A stretch of DNA of 64,000 nt from Stomoxys calcitrans (GCF_963082655.1 NC_081553.1:206671435-206735434); one strand, 5' to 3'; positions 41,908 to 53,286 are shown, counted from the stretch's first letter. Program-made: numbers and translations. The notes: generated by a model not told the origin, from the letters alone.

Positions 41908-44900
41908 TAGCTGAACCCGACCCGCTTCGCTGCGCCTTCTTTAACTTTATATGGAGCAAAACTTTCCTTGAAATATTTATTTTCGACAATTACAGAGCTT
42001 TTAGTGACATACCATGCTACGAAAATATTATATCGCTTGACAAACAGTTTTACAATATAAGTGCCTTAATCTGAATCCCATACGAGGTTTAGTGGTCTAT
42101 GAATTTAAGTTTGGATGTAGGATGTACTCCATTTTTAAAATACTTTATTTCAGCCCGATATTCTCATGATTTCTGATTTAGGGGTGTTTTTGGGGTGAGG
42201 TGGTCCCCCAGACACTTGACGCCGAAAAAATATCAGCATCGTGCTCTTCTCTCAAGCACCATTTATTTAAATCCCATATTGCAATTGGTTTTGAGGGGAG
42301 TTTACAGGATGAGGCGTCCCCCAAACAAATGGCCCCACAATAGGTTATCAAATTCGTTTTCTAATCTCAAATACCTTTCATCTGAGGCACATGTTAGCAT
42401 GGTCGAAAATATTCACTCTTGGGGGGAGTTTTGGGGAAGGGGTGATGCCCTAAATACATGGTCCAACATTTGGATATCAAATTCGTATTCTACTCCCAAA
42501 TACCTTTACTTGAGCCCCATATTGCGATGGCCAGTAAAAAATTGCTGTTTATGGGGTATTTTGGGAAAGGGGTAGACCCCAGAAAATTAGTCCCGAAAGT
42601 GGGTATCAATTCTTGCTTTTACATTGACATGGTCGGTAAATGTGCCCGATTTTGGAGTGTTTTGGGGAGTGTGGTGGTCCCCCAAACACTAAGGCCAGAA
42701 AATATATCAGCAACGTGTCCTATTCTGATATATTTGAACCCCATATTGTCATTGGCCTCAAAATTGGATATCAAATTCGTTTTTTAATCTCATTTAAAAT
42801 CCCTTATTGAAAAAGTCAGCAAATATGTCCGGATATCGGATTCGTGCTTTACTCCCAAAGACTTTTCATTTGAGCCCCATAGTGATATGTTAATAAATTT
42901 GTCCCCTTTGGGGAATGTTTTTGGGAAGAGGCGGCCCCCCAAAGACTTCATCTCATATTTGGACATGAGATTCAAATTCTACACTCAAATACCTTTTATT
43001 TAAGTCCCATAATCCCATGGTCAAATACATAAGTCAATAAGTCCTGTTGGGGGGGGGTTTGTTTTGGGGAAGGGGTGGACCCTCAGAAACGTGGTCCCTC
43101 ATTTGGATATCAGATTCGTATTCTACTCGCAAATACCTTTCATTTGAGTCCCATATTGCCATGGTCGGTAAATATGTCCGATTTAGGGGTGTTTCCCATA
43201 ATGCCATGGTCAGTAAATAAGTCCTGTTTGGGGGGGGGGTGTTTCGGGGAAGGGGTGGACCCCCAGAAACGTGGTCCTACATTTGGATACTAAATTCGTA
43301 TTCTACTCGCAAATACCTTTCATTTGAGTCCCATATTGCCATGGTCGGTAAATATGTCCGATTTAGGGGTGTTTTTGGGGTTGGGGATGGACCCCCTAAC
43401 ACTTGGTCGGACAATCGAATATCAGATATGTTTTCTTATCCTAAATACCTTTCATTTGAGTCCCATATTGTCGTGATTGGTCTACATATATGTTTTGTAG
43501 GTTTTGGTGGTGGGGCGCCCCCTCTAGATACCCCATCCAAAATTTGGATACCACATTTTTATAACCATCACCGAAGGATGGGGGTATATTGATTTTGTCA
43601 TTCCGTTTGCAACACATTGAAATATCCATTTCCGACCCTATAAAGTACAATCTATATATTCTTGATCAGCGTAAAAATCTAAGACGATCTAGACATATCC
43701 GTCCGTATGTCTGTTGAAATCACGCTACAGTCTTCAAAAATAGAAATATTAAGATCGAAGATGGGCTATATCGGACTATGTAGCCCCCATATAGACCGAT
43801 CCGCCGATTTAGGGTCTTAGGCTAATAAAAGCCACATTTATTATCCGATTTTGCTGAAATTTGGGACATTGAATTGTGTTAGGCCCATCAACATCCTTCG
43901 TCAATTTAGCTCATATCGGTACAGATTTGGATATAGCAGCTATGTGGATCGATCCTTCGATTTAGGGTCCTAGGCCCATAAAAGCCACATTTATTATAAG
44001 ATTTTGGTGAAATTTGGGACAATAAGTTGCTTTAAGCCCTTCAACATCTTTTGGTAATTTAGTTCAGATCGGTCTAGATTTGGATATAGCTGCCATATAG
44101 ACCGATCATCCGATTTAGGGTCTTAGGCCCATAAAAAGCGCATTTATTATCCAATGTCGCCGAAATTTTGGACAGTTAGTTGTGTTAGGCCCTTCAACAT
44201 TCGTCTTTAATTTGGCCCAGATCGATCTAGATTTGGATATAGCTGCCATATAGACCGATCCTCCAATTTAGGGTCTTAGGCCCATAAAACCCACATTTAT
44301 TATCCGATTTTGCTGAAATTCGGAACAGTGAGTTGTCTTAGGCCCTTCGACATCTTCCGTCAATATGGCTCAGATCGGTTTCGATTTTGATGTAGCTGCC
44401 ATATAGACCGATCCTCCGATTTAGGGTCTTAGGCCCATAAAAGCCACAATTATTATCGGATTTTGCTGAAATTCGGGACAGTTAGTTGTCTTAGGCCCTT
44501 CGACATCCTTCTTCAATTTCACTCAGATCGGTCCAGATTTGGATATAGCTGCCATATAGACCGATCTCTAGATTTAATGTTTTGGCCCATAAAAGGCGCA
44601 TTTATTGTCCGATGTTGCCTAAATTTGGGACAGAGAGTTTGTGGAAGAGCGCTTCCACATATCTCTGCAATTTGGTATAGATCGATCAAGATTTGTATAT
44701 AGCTGCCATATAGACCGATATCTCGATTTAAAGTCTTGGCCCCAAAAAAAAGTCGCATTTTTAATCCGTTTCGACTGAAATTTGACACAGTGACTTATGT
44801 TAGGCTTTTCGACATTCGTGTCGTAAATGGTTCATGTCGGTTTATTTTCAGATACAGGTATTATGCTCTACAAAATTAACAGTGACTTATATTTATAAGA

Positions 44901-45130
44901 CGACTCAATGTCCGTGCCGAATTTGGGTGCTTAGATTATCCAATTTTCACCGGATTGTGTGGTGGGTATCCAAAGTTCGGCCCAGCCAAACTTAATGCCT
45001 TTTTATTTATTAATATGAAATTCGTATTCTACTCCCAAATTTCTTTCAGTTGAGTCTCATATTGTCCCGATCGGTCCACTTTTATTTTTGGGTTGTATTT
45101 TTGGTGTAAAGCAGTGGGTCCGCCCCTCCC
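41908..45130 (+). repeat. CTAGCTG-family element, interrupted by DINE-like element
   Basis: Head CTAGCTGAACCCGACCCGC, then about ten units to 43555, and one more unit at 45011-45130 (ATATGAAATTCGTATTCTAC, TTGAGTCTCATATTGTCCCG). The early part parallels 19765-20800. G-rich stretches occur at about 43049-43075 and 43228-43256. Confidence 0.7.
43556..45010 (+). mobile_element. DINE-like subfamily 1, complete, inside CTAGCTG element
   Basis: Starts ATAACCATCACCGAAGGATG, core CTATATATTCTTGATCAGCG, a very short GTCCGTATGTCTG tract near 43698-43714, about seven units, and the end GTGGTGGGTATCCAAAG, hairpin TTCGGCCCAGCCAAA (mutated), TTAATGCCTTTTTATTTATT. Confidence 0.8.
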
Positions 45131-45412
45131 CTAGAAATGAAACTTAAACAAAATTTCCTTTTTCATAAAAATTTTGATAAAATTTCCCTTAGAAATTAAA
45201 TTTCCTAAAGTTAAGAAATTTCCACAAAATTTTCTATAGAAATGAAATTGTGATCAAATTTTGTATAGAATCGAATTTTTTTTCCTGTCCATTTTTTTAA
45301 GAAATTTCCACAAAATTTCCTATTGAAATGAAATTTTGATAATATTTTCCATAGAATGGAATTTTTTTCCTGTCCATTTTTTTTTACAAAATTTCTTTCC
45401 AAAATTGGCAAA
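45131..45412. repeat. AT-rich tandem repeat, ~87-bp unit
   Basis: GAAATTTCCACAAAATTT recurs at 45214 and 45301, and TTTCCTGTCCATTTTTTT at both units' ends. About 2.5 units plus related AAATTTCC-type sequence upstream. Confidence 0.65.
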
Positions 45413-46600
45413 ATTATTGGAAATTGCCTCTCATTATATAGACTGTTACCTTTTTGTTTAAATTTTTAAACCCCTTTTTCAGCTTTTCTTTGGGAATGTG
45501 CTCACTTCAAGGATTAAATGAAACCAGCAGAGATTTATCCCTGAACTCTGATCGTTTTTTTTTTTGTTCATTCTTCATAAAACCCATCAATTATATTCTG
45601 CAAACAACTTGAAAATCATCCAGTGTATGCATAAAACAAATGCCCCTGACACTTTTTAATTAAAATGAGAAATTATCCTCCAAAAAAGATTTCGCTCTCA
45701 TTGGCCTTGCCAGAGATTTATCTATCCCATCGTTTGGGAATTAGCATAAATCAATATGCGTGATGTGTTCAGGGTCGACAACGGTGCTTATGCGAAGGAT
45801 TTCCCAAAGCATACACAAACACACATGCACACCTATACTGCCACTCGCTCAACTCTTTGGAGATGCGTATGGCTTTTAGTCTGGCTCTCTTTTTCTATAG
45901 GTTTATTGAATTATTTCTTGGGTCGCCTGAAATTTAATCTGTCATAACACCTTTTTTTTCCCCCCCTTTTTCCCCTCTCGCTACGGTCACATTTCAACGA
46001 GAGCCACAAACAACAACAAGAACAGGCTTCAAAAGGAAAATCCCCCGGTTTCTGCTTTGCTGTTGCCAAACACAAGCAGGCCATTGAGCATTTTTAACTG
46101 TTTTGAGTTATACTCGAGCCATACTTATGATGCGTTTCAGTTGCAGCACCATGTCGCCGTAACAAAAATGATGGTGATGGTCGGTGATGAAAATGATGAT
46201 ACCTCTTCACATGCAATGTCGCTTTGTTGACTTAAGCTTCATACAATCTGGCACACTCACATGGGTGGTATACCACCCATATGCATGAGATGTAAGCATA
46301 GACTTCGGTAGTTCATTTAAAAGTGAAATAAGTCTAAAATCGGGCACATTCAGGTAGAAGTCAACAAATTTTGGTGCAAGCTAATTGTGGAATTTCTAGG
46401 ACTACTTCTAGACTTTTGTCCTTTCGCAGAAAATGTTCAAGAAAAAAATTGTGTTTAGTCTTCAATATTAAGAAGCAACCGTTAAGTGGAGAGAGAACGT
46501 GTTTTTCATTTCGTTTCCCAATTAAAAATTCCTGTGTCTTGGAATAGGTACTACCTATTGAGCAAAAATTCTACCTTTCAGTAGTAGGCTCAAAATGGCC
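45413..46600. other. Non-repetitive AT-rich interval with a 20-bp palindrome
   Basis: No gene recognised. A perfect palindrome ATGGGTGGTATACCACCCAT occupies 46261-46280. Confidence 0.45.
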
Positions 46601-46683
46601 CCCATAAATTCAACAGCTGCGGTGGTGGTTTCAGACCATTGCCCGCCCCTCCTACAGTTGTGGGTGCCTTGGCACCTGTAGTC

Positions 46684-47560
46684 GTGCGCACAACCATTCA
46701 TCAGACTAACAAATACAGAAGAGACATATAAACCAGAGAGATGTACAGTTGGTCTCCAGCCTTTATGTAAAGATGGTGCTTCTGATTCAGATTCAGACAA
46801 CGACGGTGTCAATGAAACAGTCAGCCTAACCGAATCGAGAGATGTGGACTGCGGAATGATGTCAGTAGTGAGGGAGCTAAGCTCACAAGAAAGCAGTCCG
46901 GGGCACGACCAAGAAGACTGAGCCGTATGCACCGGCAGCATAATCGGGCGAAAGTGTAACATGCTGGTAGGGATAGAACTGACATTCCAAACACTTCTAC
47001 GGAACCTGGGAAGAGAATCGGAGCATAACACAGTTAAAATGCTGAAAAAGTAAAAAAACACCCCGCCTTCAAGTACTCCAGGAATACCAAGCCATCCCAC
47101 CAGACAATGTCATGCGGAGGGAGACAAAGTCGAAACAAGAACAAAAGGAAGCGCACATGGTCTCTGAATCTGCATGGGGTACAGTGACTTTCAAAAAAAA
47201 GGCCATAGTCATCGCTGAAGTGGAGGATGGTCAACGAATAAGGCACAAGAGAGCCACAACAGTCATCAATATCGGCAGTGCATACGAAAAGATTCCCACA
47301 GATCATCGGTCACAAGTGGAGAATCTGGTTAATGAGCGGATTTTCGAAGAAAGCACAAAAAAGCCAGAACAGTCATCAATAGCGGCAGTGCCTCCGGAAA
47401 GATTCCACCCGATCATCGGTCACAAGTGGAGAAACTGGTTAACGAGCGGATTTTCGAATATGTGTGGAACTCTGAAGAGGGTACCACCCATAAAAATTAT
47501 GAGCTGTTCGTATAGAGGGGACATTTTGACGTTGTGGTTTGCAAAGGAACCACTACTCTA
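46684..47560 (+). pseudogene. Possible R1-like ORF1 region, degenerate
   Basis: A frame of about 79 codons (46684-46921) reads QPFIRLTNTEETYKPERCTV then acidic, serine-rich DGASDSDSDNDGVNETVSLT and MMSVVRELSSQESSPGHDQED before a stop. A second open stretch (47112-47561) is basic at its start (RRETKSKQEQKEAH) and carries GSAYEKIPTDHRSQVENLVN. A 110-bp direct duplication (47241-47350 and 47351-47460) breaks the frame. Position directly upstream of the R1-like RT fragment suggests ORF1/gag remnants, but no zinc-knuckle is seen, so the assignment is weak. Confidence 0.35.
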
Positions 47561-47563
47561 GGC

Positions 47564-48374
47564 CGATTGTCCTCTCAGGCATACTGGATGTGAAGAGCGC
47601 ATTGAATAGCCTCAGATGCTTTGACGTCCTTCAAGCTCTCATAGAGGACTTTAATATACCGGCGTATCTGATGAGAATAATGAGCAGGTGATGCTAAGAG
47701 AACAAAGTCGAGGACAATGGTGCAACGCAGCCGATTGATGGCAAACATTGGTGGGCCTCTCCCTAGCAGGCGCAGACTCTTTTTGTGGAGACATGTAATT
47801 GCATCCTCCTCTATGGGAGTGAAATATGGATCCAGACACTGCAGCAGACAGCATGCCAAGTGAAATCCCTGCTTTGAGTAAAGAGGACGGCGGCTCTTAG
47901 GGTAATATCATCCTAACGGACAGTGACGGAGCCCGCAGATCTTATAATAACCAGAATGGTTCCGATAGACATGCAGGCCATGGAGCGCTCTGCACTGGGA
48001 AATGCAACACCCAGAGAGGACAGGGTGAGATTCTAAAGGATGATACAAACGAGCCATACGAGAGGAGACTAGCGAGAGATGGCAACAAAAGGTGGACTAA
48101 TGAGAGTCGACGACTAACAGCCGATGCATGGATGTGGAAAAATGGGAATCACGGCAAAGTTAACTATAACGTCACACAGATGTTGACAGTTCTTGGTTAC
48201 ACCCAGAAAAACCTGCGTAGAATGGGCAAATGCTCCTCCAGCAAGTCCATTTATGAGTTACTAGAAGTTACAAACGATGTGGAACACATATTCTTCCACT
48301 GCGAGCTCGGGAATGAAAGACGCAAGGAAATGGAAACAGCGGTTGGCGACGCACAGTGGGAGAAAATCGAATAA
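47564..48374 (+). pseudogene. R1-like non-LTR RT fragment with internal deletion
   Basis: Readings in order: LDVKSALNSLRCFDVL then QALIEDFNIPAYLMRIMS, the RT block with catalytic Asp typical of R1-clade ORF2; then after a large deletion, QRSRLMANIGGPLPSRRRLF, ILLYGSEIWIQTLQQTACQV, LRVISS-like and MVPIDMQAMERSAL, and finally MWKNGNHGKVNYNVTQMLTV to DVEHIFFHCELGNERRKEME. The last block corresponds to the C-terminal domain of R1-type ORF2, where the first Cys pair is damaged (KCSSSKS) but the His-Cys end is kept. The YADD catalytic block is deleted. Several frame shifts. Confidence 0.7.
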
Positions 48375-48397
48375 AACTAGTAAAAATTGTGCTCTGT

Positions 48398-48700
48398 TGG
48401 AGGCCACCGTAGCGCAGAGGTTAGCACGTCCGCCTATGATGCTGAATGCCTGGGTTCGAATCCTGGCGAGACATTCAGAAAAAATTTTCAGCGGTGGTTT
48501 TCGCCTCCTAAAGCTGGCTACATTTGTCAGGTACTACGCCATGTAAAACCTTCTCTCCAAAGAGGTGTCGCACGCCATTCGGAATCGGATAAGGAGGTCC
48601 CTTATCAATGAGCTTAAACTTGAATCGGACTGCACTCATTGATAGGTGAGAAGTTTGCCCTTGTTTCTTAGTGGAATGTTCATGGGCAAAATTTGAATTT
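48398..48700 (+). repeat. SINE family 1, best-preserved head
   Basis: GGAGGCCACCGTAGCGCAGA and GGTTAGCACGTCCGCC (A box), GGGTTCGAATCCTGGCGAGA (perfect B box), then the standard body with a small deletion near CACGCCATTCGGAATCGG, ending GTTCATGGGCAAAATTTG. It is a useful reference for the others. Confidence 0.88.
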
Positions 48701-48818
48701 GAGAACGGGATGAGATATCAAGACCTTAGGTGGTCCAGGCGCCTCTTGGCAGGTTCCTACAATTGGTCAACTCGGCATTTCGAAAAATTGTTCGGGCTGC
48801 CAAATCATTATCTTTAGA
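48701..48818 (+). repeat. Unclassified dispersed repeat, second copy
   Basis: Matches the reverse complement of 28800-28978 (ACCTTAGGTGGTCCAGGCGC, CTCGGCATTTCGAAAAATTG, GGGCTGCCAAATCATT). Confidence 0.5.
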
Positions 48819-49225
48819 CCGATTTTCAAAATTCTTTTGGTTTTTGTGGAACATTAAAACACAAGTCCACTAGGGCACTGGAGACTATTCTAGATATGCG
48901 ACCCACAGACATTAAGTATGAGTCAGCCACTGCGGCTATGAGATTTAAGTCGATGGGAGAATGCATAGAGGATAGGAGCAGATCAAACCATCGTAGCAAA
49001 CCAGGAAGGAATGGAAGAGATTTCCGATCAGATACTTGAGATGACACTTGAGGTCGATTGCGAGGCCTTCGGAACAGTCTTGGATTAAGGGAACTCTGGT
49101 ATTGTCATCTACACAGATGGATCAATGCTAGAGGACAGAGTGGGCCTGGGGTTTACATTGAGAACCCAGGATCTGCTTACGCCTGCCTGACCATAATACA
49201 GTGCAGCAGGTGGTCCTTCTTAACT
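48819..49225 (+). pseudogene. Family B retroelement fragment, RNase H start
   Basis: Contains the linker that precedes RNase H (AGGGCACTGGAGACTATTCT, ATATGCGACCCACAGACATT), then a frame reading TLVLSSTQMDQC-like (the DGS block, ACACAGATGGATCAATGC) and GLGFTLRTQDLLTPA. It supplies a MITE-free version of the site interrupted at 58435. Ends abruptly after the DHNT-like codons. Confidence 0.65.
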
Positions 49226-49259
49226 AAGTCTCGTAGAGCAATACTAAGGTTAATTCGTG

Positions 49260-49366
49260 ATCATATACAAAAATTCAAAAGTCAGGCGGTGCCGACCGTG
49301 CCTATTTGCCCATATGCAATTCTGAATCAATTTTGATGGACCACAGTAGTGCTGCAGGGTATAAAT
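49260..49366 (-). mobile_element. DINE-like subfamily 3, collapsed copy
   Basis: AAAAGTCAGGCGGTGCCGAC (hairpin end) and GGACCACAGTAGTGCTGCAG (outer end) are only ~70 bp apart, so nearly the entire interior is deleted. Confidence 0.55.
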
Positions 49367-49491
49367 ATGTATTGCCTGGGTGGCGTATGAGTACTAGAAA
49401 TATTAAATAAATACATCATACGCTCCCCTATAAATTTTATACTTTTTATACCCACCACCGAAATATCCATTTCCGATCCTATAAAGTATAT

Positions 49492-50090
49492 AAAGGGTGA
49501 TTTTTTTGAGGTTAGGATTTTCATGCATTAGTATTTGACAGATCACGTGGGATTTCAGACATGGTGTCAAAGAGAAAGATGCTCAGTATGCTTTGACATT
49601 TCATCATGAATAGACTTACTAACGAGCAACGCTTGCAAATCATTGAATTTTATTACCAAAATCAGTGTTCGGTTCGAAATGTGTTCATTCACCGTAACGT
49701 TGCGTCCAACAGCATCTTTGAAAAAATACGGTCCAATGATTCCACCAGCGTACAAACCACACCAAACAGTGCATTTTTCGGGATGCATGGGCAGTTCTTG
49801 AACGGCTTCTGGTTGCTCTTCACTCCAAATGCGGCAATTTTGCTTATTTACGTAGCCATTCAACCAGAAATGAGCCTCATCGCTGAACGGTGAATGAACA
49901 CATTTCGAACCGAACACTGATTTTGGTAATAAAATTCAATGATTTGCAAGCGTTGCTCGTTAGTAAGTCTATTCATGATGAAATGTCAAAGCATACTGAG
50001 CATCTTTCTCTTTGACACCATGTCTGAAATCCCACGTGATCTGTCAAATACTAATGCATGAAAATCCTAACCTCAAAAAAATCACCCTTT
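49492..50090. mobile_element. Fold-back mariner-type element, copy 2
   Basis: Arms of about 195 bp (49492-49686 and 49895-50090) match those of copy 1. The central transposase fragment is inverted relative to copy 1, meaning the element inserted in the opposite orientation. Inserted at a TA in the core of a DINE-like element (AAAGTATA / TATTCATGATCAGCG). Confidence 0.85.
49687..49894 (-). pseudogene. Tc1/mariner-type transposase fragment, copy 2
   Basis: The minus strand reads FSDEAHFWLNGYVNKQN, then RIWSEEQPEAVQELPMHPEK, TVWCGLYAGGIIGPYFF and KDAVGRNVTVNEH, identical in protein to 1021-1223 as far as I can see. The first catalytic Asp is kept and the rest of the triad absent. The arm junction on the D-E-A-H side differs from copy 1 (there CAAATTTTGACAAATTTTG is present; here it is not). 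Confidence 0.8.
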
Positions 50091-51300
50091 ATATTCATGA
50101 TCAGCGTAAAAATCTAAGACGATCTAGCCATGTCCATCCGTCTGTCTGTTGAAATCACGCTACAGTCTTTAAAAATAGAGATATTGAGCTGAAATGTTGC
50201 ACAGATTCTTTTTTTGTCCATAAGCAGGTTAAGTACGAAGATGGGCTATATCGGACTATATCTTCATATAGCCCCCATATAGACCGATCCGCCGATTTAG
50301 GGTCTTAGGCCCATAAAAGCCACATTTATTGCCCGATTTTGCTGAAATTTAGGACAGTGTGTTGTCTTAGACTCTTCGACATCTTCCGTCAATATGGCTC
50401 AGATCGGTTCAGATTTGGATATAGCTGCCATATAGACCTATCCCCCGATTTAGGGTCTTAGGCCCATAAAAGCCACATTTATTAACCGATTTTGCTGAAA
50501 TTTGGGACAGTTAGTTGTGTTAGGCCCTTCGACATTCTTCCGCAATTTGGTTCAGATCGGTCCAGATTTGGATATAGCTGCCATATAGACCGATCCGCCA
50601 ATTTAGGGGCTAAGGCCAATAAAAGCCACATTTATTATCCGATTTTGCTGAAATTTGGGACAGAGAGTTATGTTAGCCAACCCGACATCCTTCGTCAATT
50701 TGGCCCAGATCGGTCTAGATTTCGATATAGCTGCCATATAGACCGATCCCCCATTTAGGGTCTTAAACCCATAAAATCCACATTTATTACCCGATTTTGC
50801 TGAAATTTAGGACAGAGAGTTATCTTAAGCCACTCGACATCCTTCCTCAATTTGGCCTAGATCGGTCCATATTTCGATATAGCTGCCATATATACCGATC
50901 CTCCAATTTAGGGTCCAAGACCAATAAAAGCCACATTTATAATCCGATTTTGCTGAAATTTAGGACAGTGAGTTATCTTAAGCCACTCGACATCCCCCTC
51001 AATTTGGCCTAGATCGGTCCAGATTTGGATATAGCTGCCATATAGACCGATCCGCCAATTTAGGGTCTAAGGCCCATAAAAGCCACATTTATTATCCGAT
51101 TTTGCTGAAATTTGGGACAGAGAGTTATGTTAGGCCACTCGATATCCTTCCTCAATTTGGCTCAGATCGATTTAGATTTGGATATAGCTGCCATATAGAC
51201 CGATCTCTCGAGTTAAGGTCTTGCGCCCATAAAAGGCGCATTAATTGTCCGATGTCGTCGAAATTTGGGACAGCGAGTTAAGTTAAGGCCCTTGACATAG

Positions 51301-51500
51301 NNNNNNNNNNNNNNNNNNNNNNNNNNNNNNNNNNNNNNNNNNNNNNNNNNNNNNNNNNNNNNNNNNNNNNNNNNNNNNNNNNNNNNNNNNNNNNNNNNNN
51401 NNNNNNNNNNNNNNNNNNNNNNNNNNNNNNNNNNNNNNNNNNNNNNNNNNNNNNNNNNNNNNNNNNNNNNNNNNNNNNNNNNNNNNNNNNNNNNNNNNNN
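51301..51500. other. Assembly gap (200 N)
   Basis: A run of exactly 200 N inside the tandem units of the DINE-like element, so unit number is unknown there. The round length suggests a placeholder. Confidence 0.99.
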
Positions 51501-51902
51501 GGCCAAAAATGGCGCATTTATAATCCGATTTCCTCGAAATTTGAGTTGTGTTAGGCTCTTCGAGTTTTTTTCTGCAACTTGGCCCAAAGCGGTGCAGATT
51601 TGGATTTAGCTGTCATATAGTCTTGGCCACATAAAAGGCGCATTTATAATCCAATTTCACTGAAATCTGATACTGTGACTTATGTTAGGTTTTTCGACAT
51701 CCGTGGTTCAGATCGGTTTATTGAACAATGATTTGTACTTCCTGGCATTAGGTTCAAATCGGAACATATATTGATATAGCTGCTATGGGGCATAAGGTAT
51801 GCAATTTTCACCGAATTTTGTTGAAAGGTGGTTTACATATATACTCGAGGTAGTGGGTATCCAAAGTTCGGTCCGGCCGAACTTAACGCCTTTTTACTTG
51901 TT

Positions 51903-53079
51903 TTACTATGAATCAATAGAAAATATGCCCAAAACCATCACTCGATATGTATTTAGGGCATTTTACATAAAAAGATTGCTCCAAATTTAGTGAGGATGAA
52001 ATTTTTGTCTGCATTAAAAAATAATTCTGTCTCTCATGAATTAAAGCTCATAGTAGCATGCATGCATGCATTTTTTTTTGCCATGCAAGTCCTTCACTTG
52101 GATTTACCACATTCACATTTTAATCACACAAAGAGACACAAACACATTTGCTCACAGAAGAGTAGTCGACATACATAGAGAAAAAAAAAAAAAAATAAAT
52201 GAAATGTCTGTGTATTTGTGTTTTGCAAGAACTTTTAGCGACGACCTTTGCCTTCGAGTGTTTGTCATTTCATGGCCTCTCGTTTGTTCGTTTGTTTGTT
52301 TGTTTGCATCGCTGTTTGTTTTATTATGCGATGCCATGATAATTGTGTAACAACAACAACAACAACAACAACAACTACAAACATACAGCCAACGCAAGAC
52401 CATCATCATCAGCAACAACAAAAACCTCTCAGCACTTAGCAGCAGGGGCTGCTGCTCACTCATGAAATTAAAAAAAAAAGGATAAATGAGAAATAAAAAA
52501 AAGGAGAAAATTGTTGCTCTTCAATTCTTTGCACACACATTGCAAAGTAAAACAACATCAGAGTTTCGAGTTATACAAAGTAAACATTACTTTGGGAGAG
52601 TGGGGAAGTGGCGCCAGAGAGCTCCCTAGTGGATTATTGGGCTTTGTGGGGGGGAATGTTAAATGGAATTTGTGCCATAATAACTGAAAATGGTAATTGC
52701 ATACATTTTTGTGTGTGTAAGCCTGCTCGTCTCTCTGTCTGTTGCCCATATACGTAGGTGAGCTCTTTATGTTAGTAGGTGGGCTCGATTGTCACCTAAA
52801 GCGTGGTGCTCATGTGACTGCGTTCTTTTCTGTTTTGTAGTAGGACGTATGCCTCAAATGTCTACTTTCTCTGTGTGCGGTTAATTGTACTCAGCCAGTA
52901 ATGAGCTTTATGCTTTGAGCCTTGGTCTTTAGTGGGAAAAGTTAAGTGTTAGAGAAAATCTAGGTTGATAGGGTGTCATTGAGCCTTAACCTAATGTATT
53001 TTGGTTTCTACCATAACCAGAAGCACAAGTTTGGGCGATATACTAATTGCGTGATGCTGTTTTGAGACACTTTGTAGGG
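51903..53079. other. Non-repetitive AT-rich interval with microsatellites
   Basis: Includes GCATGCATGCATGCA near 52056-52070, (AAC)n at 52349-52375, poly-A tracts and a (GTTT)n-like run at about 52283-52305. No gene recognised. Confidence 0.45.
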
Positions 53080-53248
53080 GTGTAATACAAATTTTGAGCC
53101 AAATCTGTTAAAAAATAGATTCATCATTTATGGAGGAAAGACTATTTATTGCGACATCGGTCTATGAGGGTGCAAGTCAGCTCACTGTGTCTCACTTTAG
53201 CGTAATCGGATTTTTTTAAATGCGTCTTTTTTAGGCGAAAGACAAGAT

Positions 53249-53285
<37 letters not shown>

Positions 53286-53286
53286 A
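53080..53286 (-). mobile_element. Degenerate DINE-like remnant ending in 35-bp poly-A
   Basis: TCACTTTAGCGTAATCGGAT and AAATGCGTCTTTTTTAGG resemble units; an uninterrupted A run spans 53250-53284. Confidence 0.4.

Larger units (their letters stand above)
49440..51902 (+). mobile_element. DINE-like subfamily 1, complete ends, with insertion and gap
   Basis: Outer end TTTTTATACCCACCACCGAA, core split by the fold-back element at 49492-50090, GTCCATCCGTCTGTCTGTTG, about ten units of ~150 bp, a run of Ns at 51301-51500, and the end GAGGTAGTGGGTATCCAAAG, TTCGGTCCGGCCGAA, AACGCCTTTTTACTTGTTTT. Confidence 0.8.

Noticed and set aside
46555..47100. A 181-codon minus-strand frame
   Set aside because: Codon pattern and the plus-strand acidic frame suggest it is an antisense shadow of a degraded retroelement region.
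48398..48470. A functional tRNA gene (A and B boxes present)
   Set aside because: The head does not fold into a plausible cloverleaf by eye and continues into the SINE body shared by a dozen copies.
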